A stretch of 64,000 nt of DNA from Haliotis asinina (GCF_037392515.1 NC_090288.1:11600969-11664968), one strand, 5' to 3'. Positions 21,885 through 32,373 are shown, counted from the first letter of the stretch. The notes: generated from the sequence alone by a model not told the origin. Numbers and translations are program-made.

Positions 21885-23556
21885 GGTGAATATTTGTGTT
21901 GTGACTGGAGGTGAATGTGTTGTGACTGGAGGTGAATATTTGTGCTGTGACTGGAGGTGAATGTGTTGTGACTGAAGGTGAAGGTGTTGTGACTGAAGGT
22001 GAATGTGTTGTGACTGGAGGTGAATGTTTGTGTTGTGACTGGAGGTGAATATATGTGCTGTGACTGGAGGTGAATGTGTTGTGACTGGAGTTGAATGTGT
22101 TTTGACTGAAGGTGAAGGTGTTGTGACTGAAGGTGAATGTGTTGTGACTGGAGGTGAATGTTTGTGCTGTGACTGGAGGTGAATATATGTGCTGTGACTG
22201 GAGGTGAATGTGTTGTGACTGGAGTTGAATGTGTTTTGACTGGAGGTGAATGTGTTGTGACTGAAGGTGAATGTTTGTGTTGTAACTGGAGGCGAATGTG
22301 TTGTGACTGAAGGTGAATGATTGTGTTGTGACTGAAGGTGAATGTGTTGTGACTGGAGGTGAATGTGTTGTGACTGGAGGTGAATGTTTGTGTTGTGACT
22401 GGAGGTGAATGTGTTGTGACTGAAGGTGAATATTTGTGTTGTGACTGAAGGTGAATATTTGTGTTGTAACTGGAGGCGAATGTGTTGTGACTGAAGGTGA
22501 ATGTTTGTGTTGTGACTGAAGGTGAATGTGTTGTGACTGGAGGTGAATGTGTTGTGACTGAAGGTGAATGTTTGTGTTGTGACTGGAGGTGAATGTGTTG
22601 TGACTGAAGGTGAATATTTGTGTTGTGACTGAAGGTGAATATTTGTGTTGTGACTGAAGGTGAATATTTGTGTTGTAACTGAAGGTGAATATTGGTGTTG
22701 TGACTGGAGGTGAGTGTGTTGTGACTGAAGGTGAATGTTTGTGTTGTGACTGAAGGTGAATATTTGTGTTGTGACTGGAGGTGAATGTTTTGTGACTGAA
22801 GGTGAATATTTGTGTTGTGACTGGAGGTGGATGTGTTGTGACTGAAGGTGAATATTTGTGTTGTGACTGAAGGTGAATGTATTGTGACTGAAGGTGAATG
22901 TTTGTGTTGTGACTGAAGGTGAAAGTTTTGTGACTGAAGGTGAATATTTGTATTGTGACTGAAAGTGAATGTGTTGTGACTGAAGGTGAATATATATGTT
23001 GTAACTGAAGGTGAATGTGTTGTGACTGGAGGTGAATGTGTTGTGACTGAAGGTGAATGTTTCTGTTTTGACTGAAGGTGAATATTTGTGTTGTGACTGA
23101 AGGTGAATATTTGTGTTGTAACTGAAGGTGAATATTGGTGTTGTGACTGGAGGTGAGTGTGTTGTGACTGAAGGTGAATGTTTGTGTTGTGACTGAAGGT
23201 GAATATTTGTGTTGTGACTGGAGGTGAATGTTTTGTGACTGAAGGTGAATATTTGTGTTGTGACTGGAGGTGGATGTGTTGTGACTGAAGGTGAATATTT
23301 GTGTTGTGACTGAAGGTGAATGTATTGTGACTGAAGGTGAAAGTTTTGTGACTGAAGGTGAATATTTGTATTGTGACTGAAAGTGAATGTGTTGTGACTG
23401 AAGGTGAATATATATGTTGTAACTGAAGGTGAATGTGTTGTGACTGGAGGTGAATGTGTTGTGACTGAAGGTGAATGTTTCTGTTTTGACTGGAGGTGAA
23501 TGTGTTGTGACTGGAGGTGAATGTTTGTATTGTGACCGGCGGTGAATGTTTGTGCT
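21885..23556 (-). repeat. 1.7-kb minisatellite (GTGACTG[G/A]AGGTGAAT units)
   Basis: About 75 units built from TGTTGTGACTGAAGGTGAAT or the GGAGG form, with spacer variants that make units of roughly 21 or 25 bp. No stop codon occurs in any of the three minus-strand frames, so three overlapping frames of about 560-600 codons exist (SHNTFTSSHNTNIHLQSQH-like). A block at about 22671-23070 is repeated at 23114-23488 with one 25-bp unit fewer. I treat this as satellite, not as a gene. Confidence 0.93.
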
Positions 23557-23594
23557 GTGGCATGCATGTCCCATGGTCTAGTCATCAGGGGTGA

Positions 23595-23780
23595 CTGGCT
23601 GACCGTCCAGTAACCAATGCTTGTCATAAGATGCGACTAACGGGATCAGTTGGTCAGGCTTGCTGACCTGGTTGACACATGTCATTGTATCCCACTTGCC
23701 TAGACTGATGTCCATGCTGTTGATCGATGGATTGTCCTGTCCAGACTCGACTGTTTACAAATCAAATTGCCGATATATAT
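23595..23780 (+). repeat. SINE-B, tail lost
   Basis: CCAGTAACCAATGCTTGTCA, AACGGGATCAGTTGGTCAGG, CATGCTGTTGATCGATGGAT and CCAGACTCGACTGTTTAC. It starts about 40 bp after the minisatellite ends. Confidence 0.75.
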
Positions 23781-23800
23781 GTAACGATAAATGAGCAAAG

Positions 23801-23963
23801 AGTGAGTGAGTTTAGTTTTACGCCGCTTTTAGCAATATTCCAGCATTATCACGGCGGGGGACACCAGAAAATGGGCTTCACACATTGTACCCATGTGGGG
23901 AATCGAACGCGGTCTTCGGCGTGACGAGCGAACGCTTTAACCACTAGGCTACCCCACAGCCCC
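23801..23963 (-). repeat. SINE-A, best-preserved copy
   Basis: AGTGAGTGAGTTTAGTTTTA, CGCCGCTTTTAGCAATATTC, CACGGCGGGGGACACCAG, ACACATTGTACCCATGTGGG, CTTCGGCGTGACGAGCGAAC and GCTTTAACCACTAGGCTACC all match the consensus complement; only box B has lost two bases (AATCGAACGCGG). Confidence 0.9.
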
Positions 23964-24425
23964 ATGAGCAACGATAAGCTGCCAGCAGAGTCTAGATGCT
24001 TACCTTGGTGTTTTCTGTACAAGAAAACCCTGAGTTTCAAATAAAACCATTTGCTTGAAATATGAGCCACACATCCGTAGTTATGACATTTCTATAGTGA
24101 CAGGCTGGATTGGAAGGTGATCGATTGTCGTTTTCATATCTATAACGGGCATGCAAAGAACAAATGTTGTTTTGCTGACTGACAGCAGATGAAAACACTA
24201 CCGACTCATCATTCAAAGAAATTGCAAAAAAACGAATTCATTACTTAACACGTACGATCAATCAATCAACAGATAACATGTTTGGAAAAATGGAAACGTT
24301 TTATCCAGCATTGGTTCTATTTTGATTCGCACGTGTTTTTTGTTGTTTTTTTTAAAAAATGTTTAAACATTTTGATGAATTGTACGTTGCACCTGATTCC
24401 TCGAGCTAGGGCTATGACTACCTGG

Positions 24426-24588
24426 AGTGAGTGAGTGAGTGAGTGAGTATGGTTTTACGCCGCTTTAGGGATTATTCCAAGACTACCAGGACGTGGGACA
24501 CCAGAAATGGGCTTCTCACATTGCACTCATATGGGGATTCGACCACGGGTCTTTGGTGAGACAAGCGAAGGCTTTAACCACCAAGCTA
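24426..24588 (-). repeat. SINE-A copy
   Basis: (GTGA)5 at left, GGTTTTACGCCGCTTTAGGG, GGGACACCAGAAATGGGCTT, box B remnant GATTCGACCACGGGTC and CTTTAACCACCAAGCT. Confidence 0.75.
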
Positions 24589-24807
24589 ATATAGTCATAC
24601 GTCTTAGATATAGGATTAAGGATAATCCTAGGGTTAATATCGGCTTGTGGTAGATGTTCCTGGCTTAATGTTAGATGTGAAGTGAAGCATTTTTTGTGAT
24701 TTAGATTTTGAACTTTGAATAACACACCTACTCCGACATTTACTCACTCACTCTCTCACTCAGACATTCCCTCACTCATGGACCCGGAATATTCATGACA
24801 ACTGGAC

Positions 24808-25066
24808 CCGTGATGGTCTACCCAGGGTAGAATAGGCCTTCAGCAACCCATGCTTGTCGTAAGAGGCGACTAACGGGATCGGGTGGTCAGACTCGCTGAC
24901 TTGGTTGACACATGTCATCGGTTCCCTATAGCGCAGATCGATGCTCATGTTGTTGATCACTGGATTGCCTGGTCCAGACTCGATTATTTACAGACCGTCG
25001 CCATATAGCTGGAATACTGCTGAGTGCGGCGTAAAACTAAACTCACTCTCTCAGTCAGTCAGTCAT
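24808..25066 (+). repeat. SINE-B, full length, one-unit form
   Basis: AGGGTAGAATAGGCCTTCAG through ACCGTCGCCATATAGCTGGA to GCGGCGTAAAACTAAACTCA and CTCTCTCAGTCAGTCAG. It ends about 600 bp before the gene A promoter. Confidence 0.85.
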
Positions 25067-25662
25067 GACAACTGCGTCAGAACAATCTAAGCTATGCAAC
25101 TCAGCTGTCACATGCATGCCGGATATGTATTGACGCCTGCGTGATAAGCATCGTGGTTCTATCGGCAGTGTACGATTTCATCCACCAACGCCAAAATGTC
25201 ACAAATTAGCCCAGTACAAACGCTACAGGTAAAGCTAACAACCCAGCACATCCGAAATACGTCCACGCAGTACAGGTGAGACTAATTCCACAATCTCGTT
25301 TAAACAACTCACGATCCGTATTTTCTTCCAATCGGAAATCACTTAGCACGCACATCACGGCAATTCCAGCCAATCAAAACGTAGGTTCTAATTCACTGCT
25401 GATCCCGTAAGTTTACTATGTAAAGCTCTGTGTACGTTCTACTCTAGCAAACACAAGATGTCCAATTAAACAAGTGATTACACATAACAGACTTACTTTG
25501 TTCCCAACTCACTCCTCTCTGTTTGTTCCACGGTCTTGTTCAGCACGTTTTCACTCAATGGTTACACGGAGTCTGACGTCCTACTCACGTGACGTCGTGC
25601 CGTGAACAAATGAGGGCGTTGCTATAGCATCACGTTTAAATCCAACACTACACACGAAAAAA

Positions 25663-25765
25663 GGGTACTTTAAAGAAATTCTCCGAGAGAGCCTTATAGC
25701 TTATCTGGACGACACATCTTGAAAATCTCTTCGAGGATACGGGTGCACAATATTTTCCGTGCACG
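25663..25765 (+). promoter_or_regulatory. Gene A core promoter / 5'UTR candidate
   Basis: GGGTACTTTAAAG at 25663 lies 103 bp before the ATG; gene B has GGGTACTTATAAC 98 bp before its ATG, so both may mark the same TATA-like element inherited with the duplication. A second TATA-like CTTATAGCTTA lies at about 25693. Confidence 0.4.
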
Positions 25766-25997
25766 ATGTCGGGTTTTACGGCGACGGCAGCGGTGCTGTG
25801 TATGTTGGCAACGGTCTGTGTGGGTCAGGTTGATTACCGAAATTGGTTTTTAGCGATTCCTGGAAATTGTACCCATTTTACCCTAGCAATAGGCTCTTTT
25901 CGCCGAGCTTTCCCGTGTCCCAACAATCTCGTGTTTTCGCCGTTATCTAAGACGTGTGTCGACCGGGACGATGTAAAGAATACACAGTGCGCCACAG
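25766..25997 (+). CDS. Gene A exon 1 (signal peptide and module 1)
   Basis: 232 nt from ATG to CACAG|GTGAGT, phase 1 out. The open frame reads four codons past the donor region before stopping, but the perfect donor and the paralogues place the boundary here. Confidence 0.85.
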
Positions 25998-28900
25998 GTG
26001 AGTGTCTGATATATGTCGAAAGCTAATGTTTTCGTGTTTTCCACCATCACATGGCTAAAGCGGCGTACATAAACCAATATCCATTCGTTGAGGTACCCGT
26101 GAAGATCCGGGTTGTAATTGATCTTCAGCAAGCCATGCTTTCGAAGAAGTGCACGCACCTTCATAAAATACTCTCTAAACCCATTTACGTTTTTCATGGT
26201 TGAAAACTATGGAATCCTAGATGGGATATTATCACACTCACAAAAACAAAAAATGCGACAACATTTAACAAAGTGCGACAACGGGATATGTTTGTCGTTT
26301 GTAGCACTGTCGTTTGAATATTTCATATATCCAAAGGGCGAGATAGCGACTATATTCAAGGTCATTGTCGCTCATCTTGGATGTGTTAAACAACCCTTAA
26401 AATCGGCAACGCGACAAGGTCAGATCGGGGATTCCATAGAAAACTGACCTAAAACGTCCATCATGTTCCAAATATATGTTTATGAGTAAATGTACAGTTA
26501 AACTTTGTGAGAATTGTTCGCTATTTCAAGTATTTACGGATATCATGAAGTTCAGAAAATATTTTTACGACATTCTATAAAAAGTACAACGAGTAGGAGC
26601 CTTTGTAACTCTTTGTAGTTAGTCTCGAAGCCAGCAATGTACCGCCAACACTTCACCAATATACCACTATTATAAACAGCCAAATACCAGCACATACCAA
26701 AGGAAATAGGGGATATTCCACTTTGCGAGCAGACCACAAGTCAATGCCAATGCATATGAGAAAAAAGTAATATACAATATATCCATACATATGTAATATT
26801 TGCAAAATGATGGAATAAATTGTCACATTTTCCCTTAATTTCTCTTCATCATCTCGTTCCTCCTTGTCGTCATCGTTGTATCAGTCTTGTAAATCCAATA
26901 CCCCCTAAACGTTTAATTGATATATATGGAAACTCCCGAACCCTGGTCTTTCTTGTCGATACAGGTTGCGGTGCTTTGATGTTGCTAGAATATTACTTTA
27001 GGCGGCGTAAACACTCAAATCACTCACTCACTTTAACTGGACAATTGCATGAAGCGACGTAAACATACATACGCATTCTCCCTTTAGCTTTACTGACTGA
27101 ATGTGGTTTGACGCCGCTTTTAGCAATATTCACGACGGGGAACACCAAAAAATGGGCTTCACACATTGTACCCATGTTGGGATTGGAACCCGGGTCTTCG
27201 GTGTGTCAAGCGAACTCTTTAAACACCAGGCCAGCTATTCTCTAACAGTATATCTCTATTGACAGTAAAGTTTCTTCAACTAAAGGTCACATTTTAGGTC
27301 TTGTCACTTTCCCTTGAAACATTCCAAACGCCGACACGCTTTACGGCGACGACAGATTGACACATTTGAGTAATCTTTACATACGTGAAAGTCACGTAGG
27401 TGCCGGTACTTGTGCAAGCCCGTTTTGACAGAGCGTCGCTAGTATGATGTTAACCTAATCGACTACTTTACAGACACGTTACGTGTTGGTTTAGAAGCTG
27501 AAACTCACTTAACCGAGAATCAATCCTTGAAAGACGTAAATAGGCATTTTAAAAAAAAATACATATTGATAACAAGCAACAGAGAAATGTGATGAAATTA
27601 ACAATGGCATTTCAAAAAATTATATATCAGTACAAATGAACACAGAGGCATTACTATTTTACTGTTTATCACAAAATGTGTGACAGTACAAATGCAGACA
27701 CACTTGAAGATCCGGGTCGGAATATTGCCCTTCAGTAACCCTTGTAAGAGGAGACTAACGGGATCGGGTGGTCATCCTCGCTGACTTGGTTGACACATGT
27801 CATCGGTTCCCAATAGCGCAGATCAATTGCCTGCTCCAGACTCGATTATTTACTTACAGTTAGAATATTGTTGCCTGTGGCGTAAAACTAAACTCATTCA
27901 GTCACAGATTCAGAGACAATATTATATAAAAGCAGTCATTATAGTGATAGAGACAGTGACGGTAAAATTCACCTATCAGCATCAGTCATCCAGCTTGAAG
28001 CTAGTGCCAGGCAGGGTACACAATCATGACACCAAGTCATGCGACTTACTTTAAGAACGGATATGAGACGAGAGGCAATATATTTAATTCTGGAAAATCC
28101 TGCACTAACACAGAACTTTCCACACGGCCATGTGTCGCTTAGAAACAGTGTTAGGAAGGCATTCATGCTCACTTGTCGGCCATAGATGGATTGACATTCA
28201 AGAGATACCTATGGCCGACAAGTGAGCATGAATGCAGATGATTTTGGAGAAACTGTTTGCTTACTGTTGAGGAAACGATACGTAGGTGTTGAAATAAGTT
28301 TCTACACCCGTGGAATGCTTCTGCCGATCGAATCTATCCCGACATATGTGCTGTCAACGTGGATGGAATTAATAAACGAACTTAAGAAGGTGAGTTTTCG
28401 CTGTGATCCATGGGTGATCCATAATTTTGGCATGAACTTGCGGAGGTAGCTGTCTTCGGTGAGTCGTGGCATATAACTTTTGAAATAATGATCCGATTGT
28501 GACCATTTATAGCTCATTGTGTAGGAAAATAATATAGCTTTCGGTCCGTAGGCCTCGGAGGAGGGTTACAAATATTTTACGTGGTGAAATCTGACGAGGC
28601 TGTGTGTTCGTCGTAATATACATATAGTTTCATATAGCACTAGGGTAGTGTCTATACACCTATATGTCTTTCTAACACGGTTTCTAAGCGATACATGCCC
28701 CTATGCTCATTAGGACATGTGCAGTATCTATTCTGGGCTTATAACTGAATATTACCGGATACACTGTCGGTCTATTAAACAGTGCGGTTAGATGCAAAGA
28801 AACCATTTAATCTTTTTTCTACTGACTATTTGTAAAGACTCGAACAAACGATAAGTATGATTCATCGGTGTAATTGCGGGATGTTTGAGTGAGTGAGTGA

Positions 28901-31333
28901 GTGAGTTTAGTTTTACGTCGCTCTTAGCAATATTCCAGCTATATGGCGACTGTCTGTAAATAATCGAGTCTGGTCCAGACAATCCAGTGATCAATAACAT
29001 GAGCATCGATCTGCGCAATGGGGAACCGATGACATGTGTCAACCAAGTCAGCTAGTCTGACCACCCGATCCCGTTAGTCGCCTCTTACGACAAGCATAGT
29101 CACCTTTAATGGCAAGCATGGGTTGCTGAAGGCCTATTCTACCCCGGGACCTTCACGGGTGCGGGATGTTTGAAGTTGACTCTTTGTTGACTATGATTAT
29201 TTTTCAGTGACATTTTTTGGTGCATGGGATTAAACAATTATGTTTAGTTTAACGGTTGTTGGTACTTCTAAGGGACGTAACTCTTGTCTCTCATGTCTCA
29301 CGGCCCAAAAAGATACCACTACACTCGTCCATACACTCACAATGTTCGACGTGTAATCCATCCCTCTGTCAAATCAGATCGAGGCGCTGAAGTTCACGTA
29401 CCAGAGTTGCGTCCGTTTGGGTACTTAGGAACTGTGATCGTTGGCTGACCATGATTACATTTGTTACAGCTGTGCAGTTTTCCGCAAATGGCATATCCTT
29501 TAATTTCTTGAGTAACTGACTACATGCACATCTAAATGGCTGCCGATGTAGTTAAGGCATAAGGAAACGAGAGTTCATCGCGATCAACACATGACGTCAG
29601 CAGAGCTAGTGTGAACATGGTTAAACGTATCTTGGGTATATTCCATACGAGTTACCAACAAGACTTATGTACAATCGAAAATTGTTCTTGAATAATTCTC
29701 TGACGTACTTTGAAGTACTCAAAGCCATTACGCGGATTCGAATTGGTTTGTCCTATTTTCTCACATGATAATTCATCTATAGGGGAACGACCCTTCTTGC
29801 AAGTTAAGGGAAGGGCGGTGACCTTGACCTTGACCTTGACTTTGAGACAATTGTTAACGTCCAAAGTCATATTATCATTTGAATCGGCTTAAAACCTCAC
29901 TCACTCTCAATCGTTGAGAGATAGCCTAATGGTTAAAGCGTTCGCTCGTCACGGGTTTGAATTCCTACTTGAGTACAATGTGTGGCGCCCATTCCTGGTG
30001 TCCCCCACCGAGATAGTGCTGAAACATTACAAAAAACAGCGCATAAATTACACTGACTCACCTAATCGTGGCATATATATACTTACAGTGCAGACAGATT
30101 CTGATATCCTTCGACTTTGTGAGGGATGTAAGGCTGAAGGATACGGACGCCAGTGCCTTTACGCCACACAAGACAACTGCGCCACCTACATCAACTGCTC
30201 CAAGACTGTGGACGACGACATCTACGACAACATGCCGGCGTACAAGGATGAGTGCATTTACCCCAACTTATTCAACGGCGCCATACAGGATTGTGACGAC
30301 TTCACAAATGTGCAATGCGGACAAAAGATGGAGCCTACACAACCTTGTAAGTTTTTTTGTTTTTGTTTTTTGATTGGGTGGGTGGGTAGTGGAATGGGGT
30401 TGGGATGTGAACTATGGTAGAGAGGTAGCGGAGGAGGAGAAGGCGGAGGAGGAAGAGGGGTGATAAACAGCATTAGCATCGATCTGCGCAAATGGGAACC
30501 GATGACATGTGTCAAGGAGCCTGACCACCCCATCCGGTTAGTCGCCTCTTACGACAAGCATAGTCGCCTGTTAAGTCTACTCAAATGATAAGGGATAAGT
30601 CTACTCAAATGTGTTATCCAAACCAGCTAGCCTCACCATCCAAACCCGTTTGTCGCCTCTTACGACAGACATGGCTTGCTGAGGATCAATTCTAACCCGG
30701 ATCTTCACAGGTTTAAAGGTCACACGCAACCGAAATATCAAACATAATTAAAACACAGTTATCGCTTATTCATCATATCTTAAATGCATTGGTCATTGTG
30801 AAAAAAAGAATGTATAATGTATAATCGTAAATCAAAAGTGCAATATTTTGTTCTTGGGTTTACCTCCCTCGAAACGAAGCAGCCGCGATACCGAACCCAG
30901 TCAGGGCCGGTGGAGGTGCACTCATGTGTAACGACGCCTTGTCATTGGCCACTGGTTCATTTGCCAATAGCCATTAGCCGGCTCTTTGTTTATGGTTTAT
31001 AAACCCGTTAGGCGTTAATTTCAAATTGCAAATGGTCAGTAATTAAAGTTGTGCATTGCAAATGGTCATCAGCAGACAGCTGCAGGCAGGCAGACATATA
31101 GGTGTCAATAAACCAGATATTCAGTTTCCCTGGGACAGAGTCTGCTTGCCACAATCACCATTTTTTATGTAACGAGTAGATTATTTTCTTGTTTATGTAC
31201 ACAACCAAGATTAGACTACTAATCACGACCTTAAACTCCGGGAAGGCTGTTTCAAGCTACGCGAACCTATTCACTGCTCATGCGCTATGAGCGCAGCATA
31301 GCTGATGAAACCACTCCCCCCCCCCAACCCCCC

Positions 31334-31364
<31 letters not shown>

Positions 31365-32206
31365 CTCGGGCTCGGGGAAAATTAGTGAGAATCATTTGAA
31401 CTCCGATTTCGTGGGCTCTATTTCATCGCGTTTTTTTTTCAACTTTGTAGGTTGAATTGGCATTTTTGATGATTCGTTTCGGTAAGTGCATACCAAAAGG
31501 TATCAGAATCTGCAAAGTTGTGTTAACGTTGCATGTGACCTTTGAGTCGCATTTAGTACAGTTACTTAATCCATTCACTGAAGATCCGAATTAGACCTTT
31601 TCTTCACAGCCCAATCGTGTTGTAGTGGGTTCTTACGAGATCGATAGATCGATCTTTATCAACCCATGGATGTCGTAAGAGGCCACTATAACGGATTCGG
31701 GTGGTCAGGTTCGCTGACTTGGTTGACACATGGTGTTCATGCTATTGATCATTCGACAGCTGGAGTATTCCGGAGTGTGGCGTAAACCAACACAGAAATA
31801 AAGAAACCGCATACTATACAGTAAGAGTCGTTTGGATGTGACATTACTCGGTGCAGACTCGGTGCGAACGCCAGTGTCAAGGGAGATAACTCTCATTCGC
31901 TCACCCACTTATTGTATCTGTATTTCAGGCCAGTATCAACGCAACTTATGTGGGCGAAGTGCACACTGCAAGCCATGTGCATATCGCTTCGCCAGTTGCG
32001 CCAACAAGCCTGACGGTGACCAGCCCTGGGAGGGAAGAAGCTGGACGCCATATTATGCCAGATGCAAGAATCAGCGGACATTGTACTCGGGCACATGCAC
32101 CTCCTCTAGATCTGGTCAACCCCGCATCTTCAGTCTAGAGACGAACAGATGTGACGATCTTACCTTGATCCCAAGTCGATATGGCGGCCTGTATGAAGGA
32201 AAATAA
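25766..32206 (+). CDS. CBM14 gene A: secreted three-module chitin-binding protein
   Basis: CDS join of 25766..25997, 30089..30346 and 31929..32206, giving 255 aa. Residues 1-20 (MSGFTATAAVLCMLATVCVG) form a signal peptide. Module 1 (about 21-77) is CBM14-like but keeps only Cys35, Cys51, Cys64 and Cys75; Cys1 and Cys3 of the six-Cys pattern are gone, Ala41 standing where Cys3 is expected. Module 2 (exon 2) has all six (RQC, DNC, INC, DEC, QDC, VQC) plus two extra Cys. Module 3 (exon 3) has CGRSAHCKPC then SWTPYYARC..YSGTC..NRC, lacking Cys2 and Cys6. Peritrophin-A modules bind chitin outside the cell in gut linings, cuticle or shell matrix. Introns are 4.1 kb and 1.6 kb, both phase 1. An alternative exon 2 acceptor after GCAGACAG (30098) would keep the frame and drop three residues. 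Gene A is the most diverged of the three paralogues. Confidence 0.85.
26097..26146 (+). repeat. SINE-B 5' fragment
   Basis: CGTGAAGATCCGGGTTGTAA, TTGATCTTCAGCAAGCCATG. It stops at the point where the CTTGTCG segment would begin. Confidence 0.65.
26965..27034 (+). repeat. SINE 3' tail fragment
   Basis: GATGTTGCTAGAATATTACT, GGCGGCGTAAACACTCAAAT and CACTCACTCAC: only the tail shared by SINE-A and SINE-B, so the family cannot be decided. Confidence 0.6.
27093..27230 (-). repeat. SINE-A copy
   Basis: GGTTTGACGCCGCTTTTAGC, GGGCTTCACACATTGTACCC, GGGATTGGAACCCGGGTCTT, and head CTTTAAACACCAGGCC. Some of the central body (the CCAGCAATATCA part) is deleted. Confidence 0.75.
27700..27905 (+). repeat. 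SINE-B with internal deletions
   Basis: TTGAAGATCCGGGTCGGAAT, GTAAGAGGAGACTAACGGGA, TCGGTTCCCAATAGCGCAGA, a gap where the TGTTGATCACTGG part should be, then CCAGACTCGATTATTTAC and GGCGTAAAACTAAACTCATT. Confidence 0.75.
28159..28235. repeat. Perfect 27-bp hairpin
   Basis: The arm at 28159-28185 (starting GCATTCATGCTCACTTGTCG) is the exact complement of 28209-28235, with a 23-bp loop. It lies in gene A intron 1. It could be a foldback element, or a structured RNA stem if transcribed. Confidence 0.9.
28228..28389 (+). other. Exon-like open frame with perfect donor
   Basis: From ATG at 28228 (inside the right hairpin arm) a 54-codon frame (MNADDFGETVCLLLRKRYVG ..) runs to AAG|GTGAGT. I do not recognise the protein and see no partner exon. 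It lies in intron 1 of gene A; it may be a chance frame in a repeat or part of an embedded gene. Confidence 0.25.
28885..29160 (-). repeat. SINE-B, full length, two-unit form
   Basis: GAGTGAGTGAGTTTAGTTTT at left, TATGGCGACTGTCTGTAAAT, GATCAATAACATGAGCATCG, GATCCCGTTAGTCGCCTCTT, both ACGACAAGCATAGTCACC and ATGGCAAGCATGGGTTGC units, and GGGACCTTCACGGG at right. Confidence 0.88.
29819..29844 (+). repeat. Direct TGACCT repeats (nuclear-receptor half-site-like)
   Basis: Three perfect TGACCT hexamers and one TGACTT follow each other without spacing, each pair also making TGACCTTGA, the complement of a TCAAGGTCA monomer site. It is in gene A intron 1, and may simply be a 6-bp microsatellite. Confidence 0.5.
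29912..30062 (+). repeat. SINE-A copy next to exon 2
   Basis: GAGATAGCCTAATGGTTAAA, GCGTTCGCTCGTCACGGG, lost box B, CATTCCTGGTGTCCCCC and a diverged tail. It ends 26 bp before the exon 2 acceptor, so its sequence lies in the branch-point region. Confidence 0.7.
30089..30346 (+). CDS. Gene A exon 2 (module 2)
   Basis: 258 nt, phase 1 at both ends, between ACTTACAG and CCTT|GTAAGT. Full six-Cys CBM14 with YGRQC, DNCATYINC, YKDECIYPNLF, QDC and NVQC, followed by CGQ-type linker ending in a split Cys codon. Confidence 0.88.
30459..30575 (-). repeat. SINE-B fragment
   Basis: CAGCATTAGCATCGATCTGC, GGGAACCGATGACATGTGTC, TTAGTCGCCTCTTACGACAA and the start of a second unit. Confidence 0.75.
30610..30712 (-). 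repeat. SINE-B 5' half, one-unit form
   Basis: TTTGTCGCCTCTTACGACAG, ACATGGCTTGCTGAGGATCA and AACCCGGATCTTCACAGG at right. It is a separate insertion from the neighbour at 30459. Confidence 0.7.
31316..31365. repeat. Poly-C and (AC)n tract
   Basis: C10, AA, C24 or so, then (AC)7. The minus strand is a long G-run with potential to form a quadruplex. It lies in gene A intron 2. Confidence 0.95.
31577..31790 (+). repeat. SINE-B, diverged
   Basis: TGAAGATCCGAATTAGACC, an inserted ATCGATAGATCGATC stretch, ACCCATGGATGTCGTAAGAG, CGGGTGGTCAGGTTCGCTGA, a deletion, and GGAGTGTGGCGTAAACC. Confidence 0.65.
31929..32206 (+). CDS. Gene A exon 3 (module 3, terminal)
   Basis: 278 nt after TGTATTTCAG, phase 1 in. 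The split codon gives Cys164. CAYRFASC.., DGDQPWEGRSWTPYYARC, TLYSGTC and NRC fit the exon 3 pattern of the paralogues; a 17-aa tail follows the last Cys. Confidence 0.88.
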
Positions 32207-32282
32207 GCTGCTCCACCTTGCGACGAATTCAAGAACTTTGCGACACACATGAGATCAGTAATTTTGTGATTAACAATCAAGG

Positions 32283-32373
32283 CCCAGATCCACAAAGTGT
32301 TTGTAAAGTTACGACCTGTCGTAAAACATAGGCTTACGAATGTCGTAACCGTACGAACGCTTTGTGGATCGGG
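32283..32373. mobile_element. 91-bp foldback element in the gene A 3'UTR
   Basis: CCCAGATCCACAAAG at left pairs with CTTTGTGGATCGGG at right, and TTACGAC with GTCGTAA inside. It lies between the gene A stop and its AATAAA, so it would be transcribed as a hairpin. Confidence 0.65.

Noticed and set aside
21767-23627. Three overlapping open frames of about 560-600 codons on the minus strand
   Set aside because: All three come from one minisatellite whose unit has no stop in any frame; the translated protein is a simple repeat with no start-proximal signal, domain or splice support.
28788-29042. Frames reading WLTHVIGSQLRRSMLMLFIT-like peptides at several places (also 30258, 39377, 49955, 60991)
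   Set aside because: They recur because they are the antisense translation of SINE-B copies, not a protein family.
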